DNA of 64,000 bases from RUG11198 sp036342255 (GTDB taxonomy: Bacteria; Bacillota_I; Bacilli_A; RF39; UBA660): assembly GCA_036342255.1 (NCBI GenBank), contig JAZAUS010000013.1:1-64000 (forward strand). Reading direction: 5' to 3'. Below, piece by piece: positions 26,319 through 32,075 of the stretch. The first letter of the stretch is position 1. Each line of letters begins with the position of its first letter. Below the pieces are notes generated by a model. The model made no database searches, was not told the DNA's origin, and worked only from the letters and a program-made list of their open reading frames with translations. The translations under genes were made by a program, and so were the position numbers.

Positions 26319-26321
26319 GTG

Positions 26322-26841
26322 AAATAATTATGGAGCTGTGTATGAAGATTCTACTTCAGAACATGAACATATTAAATTAAAAGGAGATTTTGAGGTAGAT
26401 AAAGAATTTCATAAAGATCCTTCTATGCGAATTGTTCCATTAGCTGTTAAGAATTATTTTGTATATGGAATTCCTATTGAAGAAACTATTAAAAAAGATA
26501 GAGATATATTTAATTTCTGTATGCAATTAAAAACTAATTCATCAAGTACTCCATATTTCAGACATCTTGTTGATAACAATTTAGTTGATGATAAATTGGG
26601 AAGAATGACTAGATATTTAATAGGAAAAGGTAAAGATTCTGGAATTCTTCTTAAAAGATTCGAAGATGGAAGAATTACTGGTGTAAACGTCGGATATTCT
26701 GCTATAATATTTAATAAAGCATTTCATTTAGATAATTGGGATGATTATAAGTTAGATTATAAATTTTATATAACTGAAGCTAATAAGCTGAAGAATCCCT
26801 TAATAATGAAAGAATTAGATTTGTTTGGAAATGAATGTTGA
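26322..26841 (+). CDS. polB: Family B DNA polymerase, exon 2
   Basis: After splicing, the frame continues from the split Val codon through NNYGAVYEDS. The junction thus reads FIRDV-NNYGAVYED, matching the conserved region after motif C. The last 173 residues form the thumb and end in LFGNEC with TGA 26839. A GTG at 26338 is not a gene start. The stop overlaps the next gene's ATG at 26831. Confidence 0.88.
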
Positions 26842-27025
26842 TAGAATAATGTTAAGTCCAGAAGAAGTTCAAGGTCTTTTGGATTGTATGGATATAATTC
26901 CATCTAATCACTATATGTGTATTAGTAGAAATGTTGATACAGATAAAAAATATGTATGTGATTGTGGTAAAGATGGTTGGAGTTATGGACAAGAATTAAA
27001 TATTACTGATGTAGATAATGATTGA
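26831..27025 (+). CDS. Hypothetical protein, 64 aa
   Basis: Start at ATG 26831, overlapping polB by 11 bases. The 64 residues include LSPEEVQGLLDCMD and three cysteines at MCIS and CDCGKDG. No family is recognised. It ends with TGA 27023, overlapping the next ATG at 27018. Confidence 0.5.
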   Translation: MNVDRIMLSPEEVQGLLDCMDIIPSNHYMCISRNVDTDKKYVCDCGKDGWSYGQELNITDVDND

Positions 27026-27152
27026 TCTAATTGATTTTATAGAACAGTATTGTTTAGTTAATGGTAAGCATATTAAATTAACGGATTATCAAAAGAAATT
27101 TATCAAATGGATGAACCAATTTACATCGGAAATGGCATTATGGAACAAATAA
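27018..27152 (+). CDS. Small protein with terminase-like LTDYQKKFI segment, 44 aa
   Basis: This 44-residue frame from ATG 27018 to TAA 27150 contains IKLTDYQKKFIKWM, similar in feel to the N-terminal ATPase-domain entry of large terminase and helicase proteins. The chain is far too short to be either. It could be a decayed remnant or an unrelated small protein. It overlaps genes on both sides. Confidence 0.45.
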   Translation: MIDLIDFIEQYCLVNGKHIKLTDYQKKFIKWMNQFTSEMALWNK

Positions 27153-27307
27153 AACATCCATACTATATTACTGGAACAATTAGTAAAAAAGGATTATTTG
27201 AACAATGGATGCAATCATATAAAGATTTTTGTAAAGAATATCCATATGCTACTAAACGGGATTATGAAGAATTTATAAGAGAAATATTGGATTATTATGA
27301 AAATTAA
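27140..27307 (+). CDS. Small hypothetical protein, 55 aa
   Basis: The likely start is ATG 27140 (MEQIKHPYYITG); an upstream in-frame ATG at 27107 would give 66 residues. The product is acidic and aromatic with a C-terminal helix (DYEEFIREILDYYEN). It overlaps the next gene by 11 bases. No family is recognised. Confidence 0.5.
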   Translation: MEQIKHPYYITGTISKKGLFEQWMQSYKDFCKEYPYATKRDYEEFIREILDYYEN

Positions 27308-27551
27308 AGATATATTATACAAAACTCCAGAAATGACAGAAGAAAAACTTCTGGAATTAATGGATAAAAGAAAAGGATTTCTTAACTTTAAAACTTGGTC
27401 AAGAAACAAATATCTTGATATGAAAGATGTTTTAAATGAATGGGATTTAATTCAAATAAAACAATCTAATCTTACTAGATCACAGAGAGATCAAATATGT
27501 GGATTTGTTAGCGCTTGCTTAATTGAAATGACTAAAGGTGATGAAGACTAA
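27297..27551 (+). CDS. Hypothetical helical protein, 84 aa
   Basis: This 84-residue, mostly helical protein (EMTEEKLLELMDKRKGFL) overlaps both neighbours by about 11 bases. No family is recognised. Confidence 0.55.
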   Translation: MKIKDILYKTPEMTEEKLLELMDKRKGFLNFKTWSRNKYLDMKDVLNEWDLIQIKQSNLTRSQRDQICGFVSACLIEMTKGDED

Positions 27552-27729
27552 TATAACTGTATCATTATGCATAAGTAACGATTTTGTAGTAGATGTAAAA
27601 GAACCAACTCCTGAAAATCTTTATGAAGCTTTTATGACTCAATATGGATTTCCTTTAGGAGTTGGTGATTATCCTAAAAAAGATAAATGGTTAGTTGATG
27701 ATTTAGAAATTATTAGTGACAATGAATGA
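27541..27729 (+). CDS. Hypothetical protein, 62 aa
   Basis: Start at ATG 27541; a GTG one codon earlier is less likely. It begins with two strands (ITVSLCISNDFVVDV) and ends in a short acidic helix. No family is recognised. Its TGA overlaps the next ATG. Confidence 0.5.
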   Translation: MKTNITVSLCISNDFVVDVKEPTPENLYEAFMTQYGFPLGVGDYPKKDKWLVDDLEIISDNE

Positions 27730-28060
27730 AGAAATTAATGATTTTTCAGAACCAGTAGCAAATCCTCAAGTAAAAATTGATTGGAGTTTATATCAAGAAT
27801 TAAAACGTTTAGGTATAATTCACGAACATACAGAAGAAGATGTTAGAGGTTTTAATGTTGGGAGTTCTGATTATTCTAAACACTTAATTCAACCTTGGAC
27901 TATTTGGCAAGCATACGATTTAAATGCCTGGGATGCTGATATAGTTAAAAGAGTTCTTAGAACTAAACAAGGTGAATCTAGAGAATCTGATTACGAAAAG
28001 ATTATTCACGATTGTAAAGAAAGACTACGTCAATTAAGAGAAGAAAGGAGTACAATATGA
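27722..28060 (+). CDS. DUF3310-like protein, 112 aa
   Basis: Start at ATG 27722. The middle contains SDYSKHLIQPWTIWQAYDL then ADIVKRVLRTK and a final helix with regular Arg/Lys. The pattern 'Y-K-H-I-Q-P ... I-W-A-Y-x-L ... A-x-Y/V-K-x-x-L-R' is that of DUF3310 (SaV-like) phage proteins, often linked to nucleotide metabolism. It precedes thyX with an ATGA overlap, fitting that link. The molecular role is not established. Confidence 0.6.
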   Translation: MNEEINDFSEPVANPQVKIDWSLYQELKRLGIIHEHTEEDVRGFNVGSSDYSKHLIQPWTIWQAYDLNAWDADIVKRVLRTKQGESRESDYEKIIHDCKERLRQLREERSTI

Positions 28061-28611
28061 AAGTAGAAATAACAAGGGTTACTTCTTGGACGGATGTTCT
28101 TAATGCAGCGAGATTTACCCAAAGAAAGTCTTTAAAAAGTGGGAATCCATCAATTAAATGGAAGAAAAAGATAATTAAAGCTGAACACTCTCCATTGAGA
28201 TGTTTAATGTTTAATATTGATTTCTATGATATACCCTACTATGTTTCAGTACATCTTGTTAGGCATGTGCATAGTCAACCTTTTGTTAGCAGCTCACGTC
28301 CTGATGTTAATGAGGAGAATTCTCCGAGATCTGAACAAAAGAAAACAGATCCAGTAAATATGAGATTATTTCTTAATGCACAAGAAATTATTCATATTAG
28401 CAGAGCAAGACTTTGCAATAAAGCTGAAGATGAAACTAGAAAAATTTGGAATGAAGTTATTAAGGAACTCAGAAAAATAGAACCAGAACTTGCTAATGCT
28501 TGTGTTCCAAATTGTATATATCGTGGATTCTGTCCAGAATTTAAATCTTGCGGATTTGTTAATAGTAAACTTTTCCAACTAAAAATAAATGATTATCGTA
28601 ATGTATTATGA
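28057..28611 (+). CDS. thyX: ThyX-like flavin-dependent thymidylate synthase
   Basis: ThyX makes dTMP from dUMP using FAD, the step after dUTPase. In 184 residues the core is LVRHVHSQPF then SSSRPDVNEENSPRSEQ, corresponding to the ThyX RHRxxSxNExSxR signature in a divergent form. The C-terminal helix ARLCNKAEDETRKIW followed by VPNCIYRGFCPE is typical of the Bacteroidales phage/bacterial branch. Divergence at the first Arg triad leaves activity unproven. The ribosome binding site AAAGGAG stands 7 bases upstream. It is a useful partner for NrdD and dut. Confidence 0.75.
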   Translation: MKVEITRVTSWTDVLNAARFTQRKSLKSGNPSIKWKKKIIKAEHSPLRCLMFNIDFYDIPYYVSVHLVRHVHSQPFVSSSRPDVNEENSPRSEQKKTDPVNMRLFLNAQEIIHISRARLCNKAEDETRKIWNEVIKELRKIEPELANACVPNCIYRGFCPEFKSCGFVNSKLFQLKINDYRNVL

Positions 28612-28823
28612 AAAGAATATTTATTGAGAAACAGGTAATAGGTTGGGAACGTTTTACATATGAAGTTCCTGATGATTTTAAAGATTATGACTCTTTATTG
28701 TTTGAAGATGATAGGTTTAATTATACAGATTGGGAATATTTAACTGATTGTGCTGAAGAAACAGGTTCATATGAAATATATGATGAAGATTATAATGAAA
28801 TAAAGATAGACGAAGATGATTAA
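28608..28823 (+). CDS. Hypothetical very acidic protein, 71 aa
   Basis: Coupled to thyX by ATGA. The 71 residues are beta-rich at the start and then very acidic, ending IKIDEDD. No family is recognised. Confidence 0.55.
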   Translation: MKRIFIEKQVIGWERFTYEVPDDFKDYDSLLFEDDRFNYTDWEYLTDCAEETGSYEIYDEDYNEIKIDEDD

Positions 28824-29217
28824 AAGAAAAAGAATTGGAGATTTAGAATTTTCTCCAGCAAGTTATTTACTTCCAAAAGAAAAATGGCCTGAACACCCAG
28901 CTTGGTCTATTGATATGTGGATTCCTAATTTATATTATGGTAAAGATGATGAATATCCAGAAGATACGTTAGATAATTCATATAGAATATGTCCAAAATA
29001 TCCCCGTCATAGAATTCATAAAGAATGTTTTAAACATCCAGAAACTTGCTTTACACTAGCAAGTTTTGAATATAATGAACATGAAGATTTTTATGAATTA
29101 CAATTTTGCGGAGATAGACCTATTGAATATTTAAATACTCCTGAGAAAAGAGAAATTTTTTGGGAATTATTAGAATATGGTAACGAACAATTAAATTATA
29201 CAGAAGATGAAGAGTAA
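28816..29217 (+). CDS. Hypothetical protein, 133 aa
   Basis: This 133-residue protein is rich in Trp, Pro, His and Cys (KEKWPEHPAWSIDMWIP; KYPRHRIHKECFKHPETC). The His/Cys cluster could bind metal. No family is recognised. It overlaps both neighbours. Confidence 0.55.
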   Translation: MIKRKRIGDLEFSPASYLLPKEKWPEHPAWSIDMWIPNLYYGKDDEYPEDTLDNSYRICPKYPRHRIHKECFKHPETCFTLASFEYNEHEDFYELQFCGDRPIEYLNTPEKREIFWELLEYGNEQLNYTEDEE

Positions 29218-29338
29218 TTGCCATTATTGCGGGTGGTTTCGTGAAGAAAAAAGAGAAGACGGAAGCATTCGTAATTACTGTAATGATAAAGATTGTACAG
29301 TAGATCCTTATGATCCTGAATGTAATTATGATGACTAA
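29207..29338 (+). CDS. Small cysteine-rich zinc-finger-like protein, 43 aa
   Basis: The frame from ATG 29207 to TAA 29336 gives 43 residues with CHYCGWF, NYCNDKDC and PECNYDD. The spacing of five cysteines suggests a small zinc ribbon. It overlaps the previous gene by 11 bases and the next by 8. Function is unknown. Confidence 0.55.
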   Translation: MKSNCHYCGWFREEKREDGSIRNYCNDKDCTVDPYDPECNYDD

Positions 29339-29918
29339 TATGTGGATTCTTGGTAGTCATAATTCCTGGAGTTATCTTCCATCAAAAAAATGGTGGATGA
29401 TTCCATTTAAATTTATAGCAAAATGTCAAGACTTAACTATTATTGAACAATACAATCTTGGTGTTAGATGTTTTGATTTAAGAGTTAGATTTAATAAAAA
29501 AGGCGAGCTTTTAGTTTGTCATGGATTTATGCAGTATGATATTGACAAAAACAATTTATACTCTGACCTAGAATGGTTATCAAATAAAAGAGATGTTTAT
29601 ATCAGAATATTGCATGAAGCTAGAAATAGAAAACAATATAATTCTTTATCTGTTAAGAAATTTAAGGAACTTTGCATTGATTTTGTAAATAAATTTTCCG
29701 GAATAAAGTTCTGGTGTGGAAAAAATCTTTATGATTGGACTAATGATTTTGAATTTTATCATTATCCTACTTGTGAAGAAAAATATTCTTCTGTATGTAG
29801 TCCGAAATTAATAGATGATTGGTATCCTAGATTATTTGCAAAATTAAATAATAAAAAACTTATAAATAAAGGAACTGATAAGGATATTCTTTTAATTGAT
29901 TTTGTTAATTATCAATAA
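29331..29918 (+). CDS. PI-PLC-X-like phosphodiesterase
   Basis: Taking ATG 29331 as the start (ATG 29340 is an alternative), the protein has 195 residues. WILGSHNSW carries the first catalytic His (residue 10), GVRCFDLRVR is the conserved strand of the PI-PLC X fold, and LVCHGF holds the second His (residue 64). The order matches bacterial-type phosphatidylinositol-specific phospholipase C and related phosphodiesterases. No signal peptide is visible, so it should act in the cytoplasm. It may hydrolyse a phospholipid or a glycerophosphodiester of the host membrane. Presence in an early phage operon is unusual. Confidence 0.75.
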   Translation: MTNMWILGSHNSWSYLPSKKWWMIPFKFIAKCQDLTIIEQYNLGVRCFDLRVRFNKKGELLVCHGFMQYDIDKNNLYSDLEWLSNKRDVYIRILHEARNRKQYNSLSVKKFKELCIDFVNKFSGIKFWCGKNLYDWTNDFEFYHYPTCEEKYSSVCSPKLIDDWYPRLFAKLNNKKLINKGTDKDILLIDFVNYQ

Positions 29919-29945
29919 TATTGTTTAACTTAAAACTTTTTTAAA

Positions 29946-30524
29946 ATGATTACTTTAATTATTGTAGACTGTCAGAATGACTTTATCACCGGAACAATGT
30001 TAGTAAAAGGTGCTAAAACAGCATTAGAAGAAATTAAAAATTTTATTAAAAATCATCGAAAAGAAATTGAAAAGATTATTTTTACTGTAGATTGGCATCC
30101 ATTTAATCATTGTTCGTTTAAGAAGTACGGTGGTGAACATCCTTCTCACTGTGTACAATATACTCCAGGATCTTGTATTGAACCTAAATTATTAAAATAT
30201 GTTCAATCGTTAAGTATAGATTATGAAGTTGATAAAAAAGGCGAAGTAGAAGAAGTTGAACAATATGGTGCGTTTGACGAAATTGAATTTGTTATAGATG
30301 AATTAGGACAACGCTATTACTTTGATTCATTAGTTACAGTAAATGCTGATACTGAACTTGTAGTATGCGGAATATCTGGAGATTCTTCTGTTAAGTCTAC
30401 TATTCAAAATTTACTTAATGCTGATATTATTCCTAAAGTATTTAATCCAGGAATTATATCTACTGACGGAGGTAAAATATTTAGTGAATTCGTTAAAGAA
30501 AATAAATTAGGAAAAATTGTATGA
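29946..30524 (+). CDS. Nicotinamidase/isochorismatase-fold protein with Cys-to-Ser substitution
   Basis: The 192 residues follow the nicotinamidase plan: VDCQNDF with Asp8, TVDWHPFNHCSF with the metal ligands Asp49, His51 and His55, HPSHCVQ, and EVDKKG with a candidate catalytic Lys (97 or 98). In active enzymes the nucleophile Cys sits in a GxxxDxCV-type turn; here the turn reads CGISGDSSVKST, placing Ser148 at that position. Cys141 lies seven residues earlier and probably cannot substitute. It may be a binding protein for nicotinamide or have altered chemistry. It follows the PI-PLC-like gene after 27 bases. Confidence 0.75.
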   Translation: MITLIIVDCQNDFITGTMLVKGAKTALEEIKNFIKNHRKEIEKIIFTVDWHPFNHCSFKKYGGEHPSHCVQYTPGSCIEPKLLKYVQSLSIDYEVDKKGEVEEVEQYGAFDEIEFVIDELGQRYYFDSLVTVNADTELVVCGISGDSSVKSTIQNLLNADIIPKVFNPGIISTDGGKIFSEFVKENKLGKIV

Positions 30525-30688
30525 AATATTCAAAATTAATTAAAGAATTAGAATATTTAAAAAAGGAATCTGGAAAAGAAGATCCAGATGTTATAGTTTC
30601 TGATACAAAAACAGTTAGTTATGTTTTCAATATACAAAAAGTTAGGCCTGTAGATGACTATATAGGTTTGTTAATACATTTACGATAA
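30521..30688 (+). CDS. Small hypothetical protein, 55 aa
   Basis: Coupled to the previous gene by ATGA and closed by TAA 30686. It has helix LIKELEYLKKESGKEDPDV followed by strands, the same 'helix, GxxDxDV, strands' plan as the gene at 144. No function known. A hairpin follows immediately. Confidence 0.55.
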   Translation: MKYSKLIKELEYLKKESGKEDPDVIVSDTKTVSYVFNIQKVRPVDDYIGLLIHLR

Positions 30689-30716
30689 CAGGGAATTTTT
30701 ATTCCCTGTTTAATAA
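30689..30716 (+). terminator. Intrinsic terminator
   Basis: CAGGGAAT at 30689-30696 pairs with ATTCCCTG at 30701-30708 (8 bp, TTTT loop), followed by TTTAATAA. The U-tract is short, so it may be a weak or partial terminator. Confidence 0.6.
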
Positions 30717-30724
30717 ATTGAAAT

Positions 30725-31234
30725 ATGAGTAGAATTAAAAATAAATTAACTAAAAAATCAAGAGATCCTATTAAAGTTAAAAAACAACAACTTTGTGATA
30801 GAATCAATCAATGTAAGTCTTTAAAAGAACTTGAAGAATGGGAAAAAGTATTCTCTTATTATCCAGTTCTTAAAAGAGATGAAGACTGGGATTATGATTT
30901 TCTTCTAGATTTAATGTATTTTAAATTGAGAAGAATGTCTCAATATTTTCATACTCATAGAATTGTTACAAACGAAGACTGGTATGGAACTTTATGTGAT
31001 AGAGCAATAGCTATTCTTAAAGCTGGATATAAAACAGATATTATATTAGCTGAAGAATTAAATGGAATTTATGTAAATGATAGAAATGTTAATAGATTCT
31101 TTACTCCAAAACAATTAAGTTTTATAATGAAGAATGAATTACAAAAGTATTATTTACCTTTTGTAAGGCAAGCTAAAGCTAAAGCTTTATTTTGGAAATT
31201 TTTACATCATTATATAGAATATTTATGGGATTAA
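30725..31234 (+). CDS. Conserved hypothetical phage protein, 169 aa
   Basis: This 169-residue basic, mostly helical protein begins with a Lys/Arg-rich stretch (RIKNKLTKKSRDPIKVKK) and has a core DWDYDFLLDLMYFKLRRM and SQYFHTHRIV. The pattern recurs in Bacteroides phages without assigned function. Nucleic-acid contact is plausible from the basic N-terminus. It starts a new unit after a terminator. Confidence 0.65.
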   Translation: MSRIKNKLTKKSRDPIKVKKQQLCDRINQCKSLKELEEWEKVFSYYPVLKRDEDWDYDFLLDLMYFKLRRMSQYFHTHRIVTNEDWYGTLCDRAIAILKAGYKTDIILAEELNGIYVNDRNVNRFFTPKQLSFIMKNELQKYYLPFVRQAKAKALFWKFLHHYIEYLWD

Positions 31235-31356
31235 ATACTTGTTGTCCAAAATGTGAAAAACCTGTAATTATAGATATATCTAAATCTTTGGATGAAGAAG
31301 GAGAAGTATTTATGTGTCCTAACTGTAAATTTAAATTTAGATATATTAAAATATGA
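31225..31356 (+). CDS. Zinc-ribbon protein, 43 aa
   Basis: From ATG 31225 to TGA 31354, 43 residues carry two CxxC pairs, CCPKCE and CPNC, about 22 residues apart, a classical zinc ribbon. The next gene overlaps by ATGA. It could act as a small transcription or translation modulator; no partner is evident. Confidence 0.65.
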   Translation: MGLNTCCPKCEKPVIIDISKSLDEEGEVFMCPNCKFKFRYIKI

Positions 31357-31571
31357 GTAGTGATTATTTAACTGGTAACATAACATCTATAGCAAATGCT
31401 ATTAATACATGTGCTGATGGTATATATACTTCTTCTAATACTATTTATTATGATTCTTGTTCAGGTACTATTACTAGTACTTGTTATCCTTTTACACCAG
31501 GAGAAACATATTCAAATGAATTAAAGATAAATATTAAAAAATTTCAAATTAAATTTAATTTTAACTTATGA
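31353..31571 (+). CDS. Hypothetical Ser/Thr/Tyr-rich protein, 72 aa
   Basis: This 72-residue frame is enriched in Ser, Thr, Tyr and Asn (TSSNTIYYDSCSGTITSTC) with a hydrophilic basic end. It could be a surface or structural peptide. No family is recognised. Coupled on both sides. Confidence 0.5.
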   Translation: MSSDYLTGNITSIANAINTCADGIYTSSNTIYYDSCSGTITSTCYPFTPGETYSNELKINIKKFQIKFNFNL

Positions 31572-31873
31572 AAAGAATTATTGCAGCTTTAACCGATAAG
31601 GTTGAAAAATTAAAATTAGAAAGAAAAGTAAACCGTGTTTATAGAGCCATTGAAACAGCTAAAGATAATGCACAAGATACTATTGATAAATTAAACGAAG
31701 AAGCGTCTGATTTATTATCTAGTTTAGCAACAAGCTCAGAAGTAAATGGAATTATTACAAAAATTTCTGATAAATTAGGAGCTATTGAAGAACAAGAAGA
31801 AATAATTAAACGTCTTGATAAAGTAAAAGAATTTATTGAAGAAGATGTTGAAGTAGAAGAAGAAAAAGATTAG
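31568..31873 (+). CDS. Coiled-coil protein ending in TAG, 101 aa
   Basis: This highly charged 101-residue protein is predicted to be almost all alpha-helix with heptad-like spacing (LKLERKVNRVYRAIETAK; EEIIKRLDKVKEFIEED). It ends in TAG 31871-31873 with TAA only 12 bases later, inside the following terminator stem. It is the last gene of the left block. Confidence 0.65.
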   Translation: MKRIIAALTDKVEKLKLERKVNRVYRAIETAKDNAQDTIDKLNEEASDLLSSLATSSEVNGIITKISDKLGAIEEQEEIIKRLDKVKEFIEEDVEVEEEKD

Positions 31874-31878
31874 AATAA

Positions 31879-31922
31879 AAGCCTGTAATCACTGTAAAAG
31901 TGGTTGCAGGCTTATTTTTTTT
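31879..31922 (+). terminator. Strong terminator ending the left block
   Basis: AAGCCTGTAATCACT at 31879-31893 pairs with AGTGGTTGCAGGCTT at 31899-31913 (15 bp with two G.T pairs, five-base loop), followed by A then eight T. It closes the rightward genes. Confidence 0.92.
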
Positions 31923-32027
31923 CTACAACGGTTTAAAATTTTTAAGATAAGTAATTTATCATCCTGAATATAAAAATCGATTGTAGACTCTAAAAAATAT
32001 CTTAAAACTAAAATTTTATATAAAAAT
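31920..32027. other. Non-coding convergence spacer with interleaved inverted repeats
   Basis: About 108 bases between the two terminators hold no gene. TCTACAACG (from 31921) can pair with CGATTGTAGA (near 31978), and TTTTAAGATA (near 31941) with TATCTTAAAA (near 31999), in an interleaved order compatible with a pseudoknot. No tRNA signature is seen. Confidence 0.4.
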
Positions 32028-32075
32028 AGCCTAGAGCAAAACTCAAAAATTGAGTTTTGTTCTGGGCTTATTTTT
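32028..32075. terminator. Bidirectional terminator at the end of the late operon
   Basis: AGCCTAGAGCAAAACTCAA at 32028-32046 pairs with its complement at 32050-32068 (19 bp with G.T pairs, three-base loop). A T-run follows on the + strand and an ATTTTT on the - strand, so it can stop both convergent transcripts. It lies just after the last late gene's stop. Confidence 0.9.

Larger units (their letters stand above)
25319..26321 (+). mobile_element. Group I intron in polB with GIY-YIG endonuclease gene
   Basis: The 1,003-bp insertion obeys group I rules. The 5' exon ends in T (GGGACGT), the intron ends in G at 26321, and splicing restores one open frame. Exon end GACGU pairs with intron GCGUC at 25328-25332, giving P1 with a U.G pair at the splice site. 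Core elements are visible: AATCAGCAGCCAAGC near 25390, GGTTCAGAGACTA near 25431, and AAGATATAGTCC at 26281-26292 matching the usual Q, R and S sequences. The endonuclease gene sits between R and S, and its 3' end overlaps S. Confidence 0.88.

Noticed and set aside
26338..26841. Exon 2 as a separate gene starting at GTG 26338
   Set aside because: It begins within a conserved polymerase segment and joins exon 1 perfectly when the group I intron is removed.
31938..32010. A suppressor or other tRNA between the terminators
   Set aside because: A 10-bp closing stem exists but there is no T-loop GTTC sequence, no normal D-arm and no clear anticodon loop on either strand.
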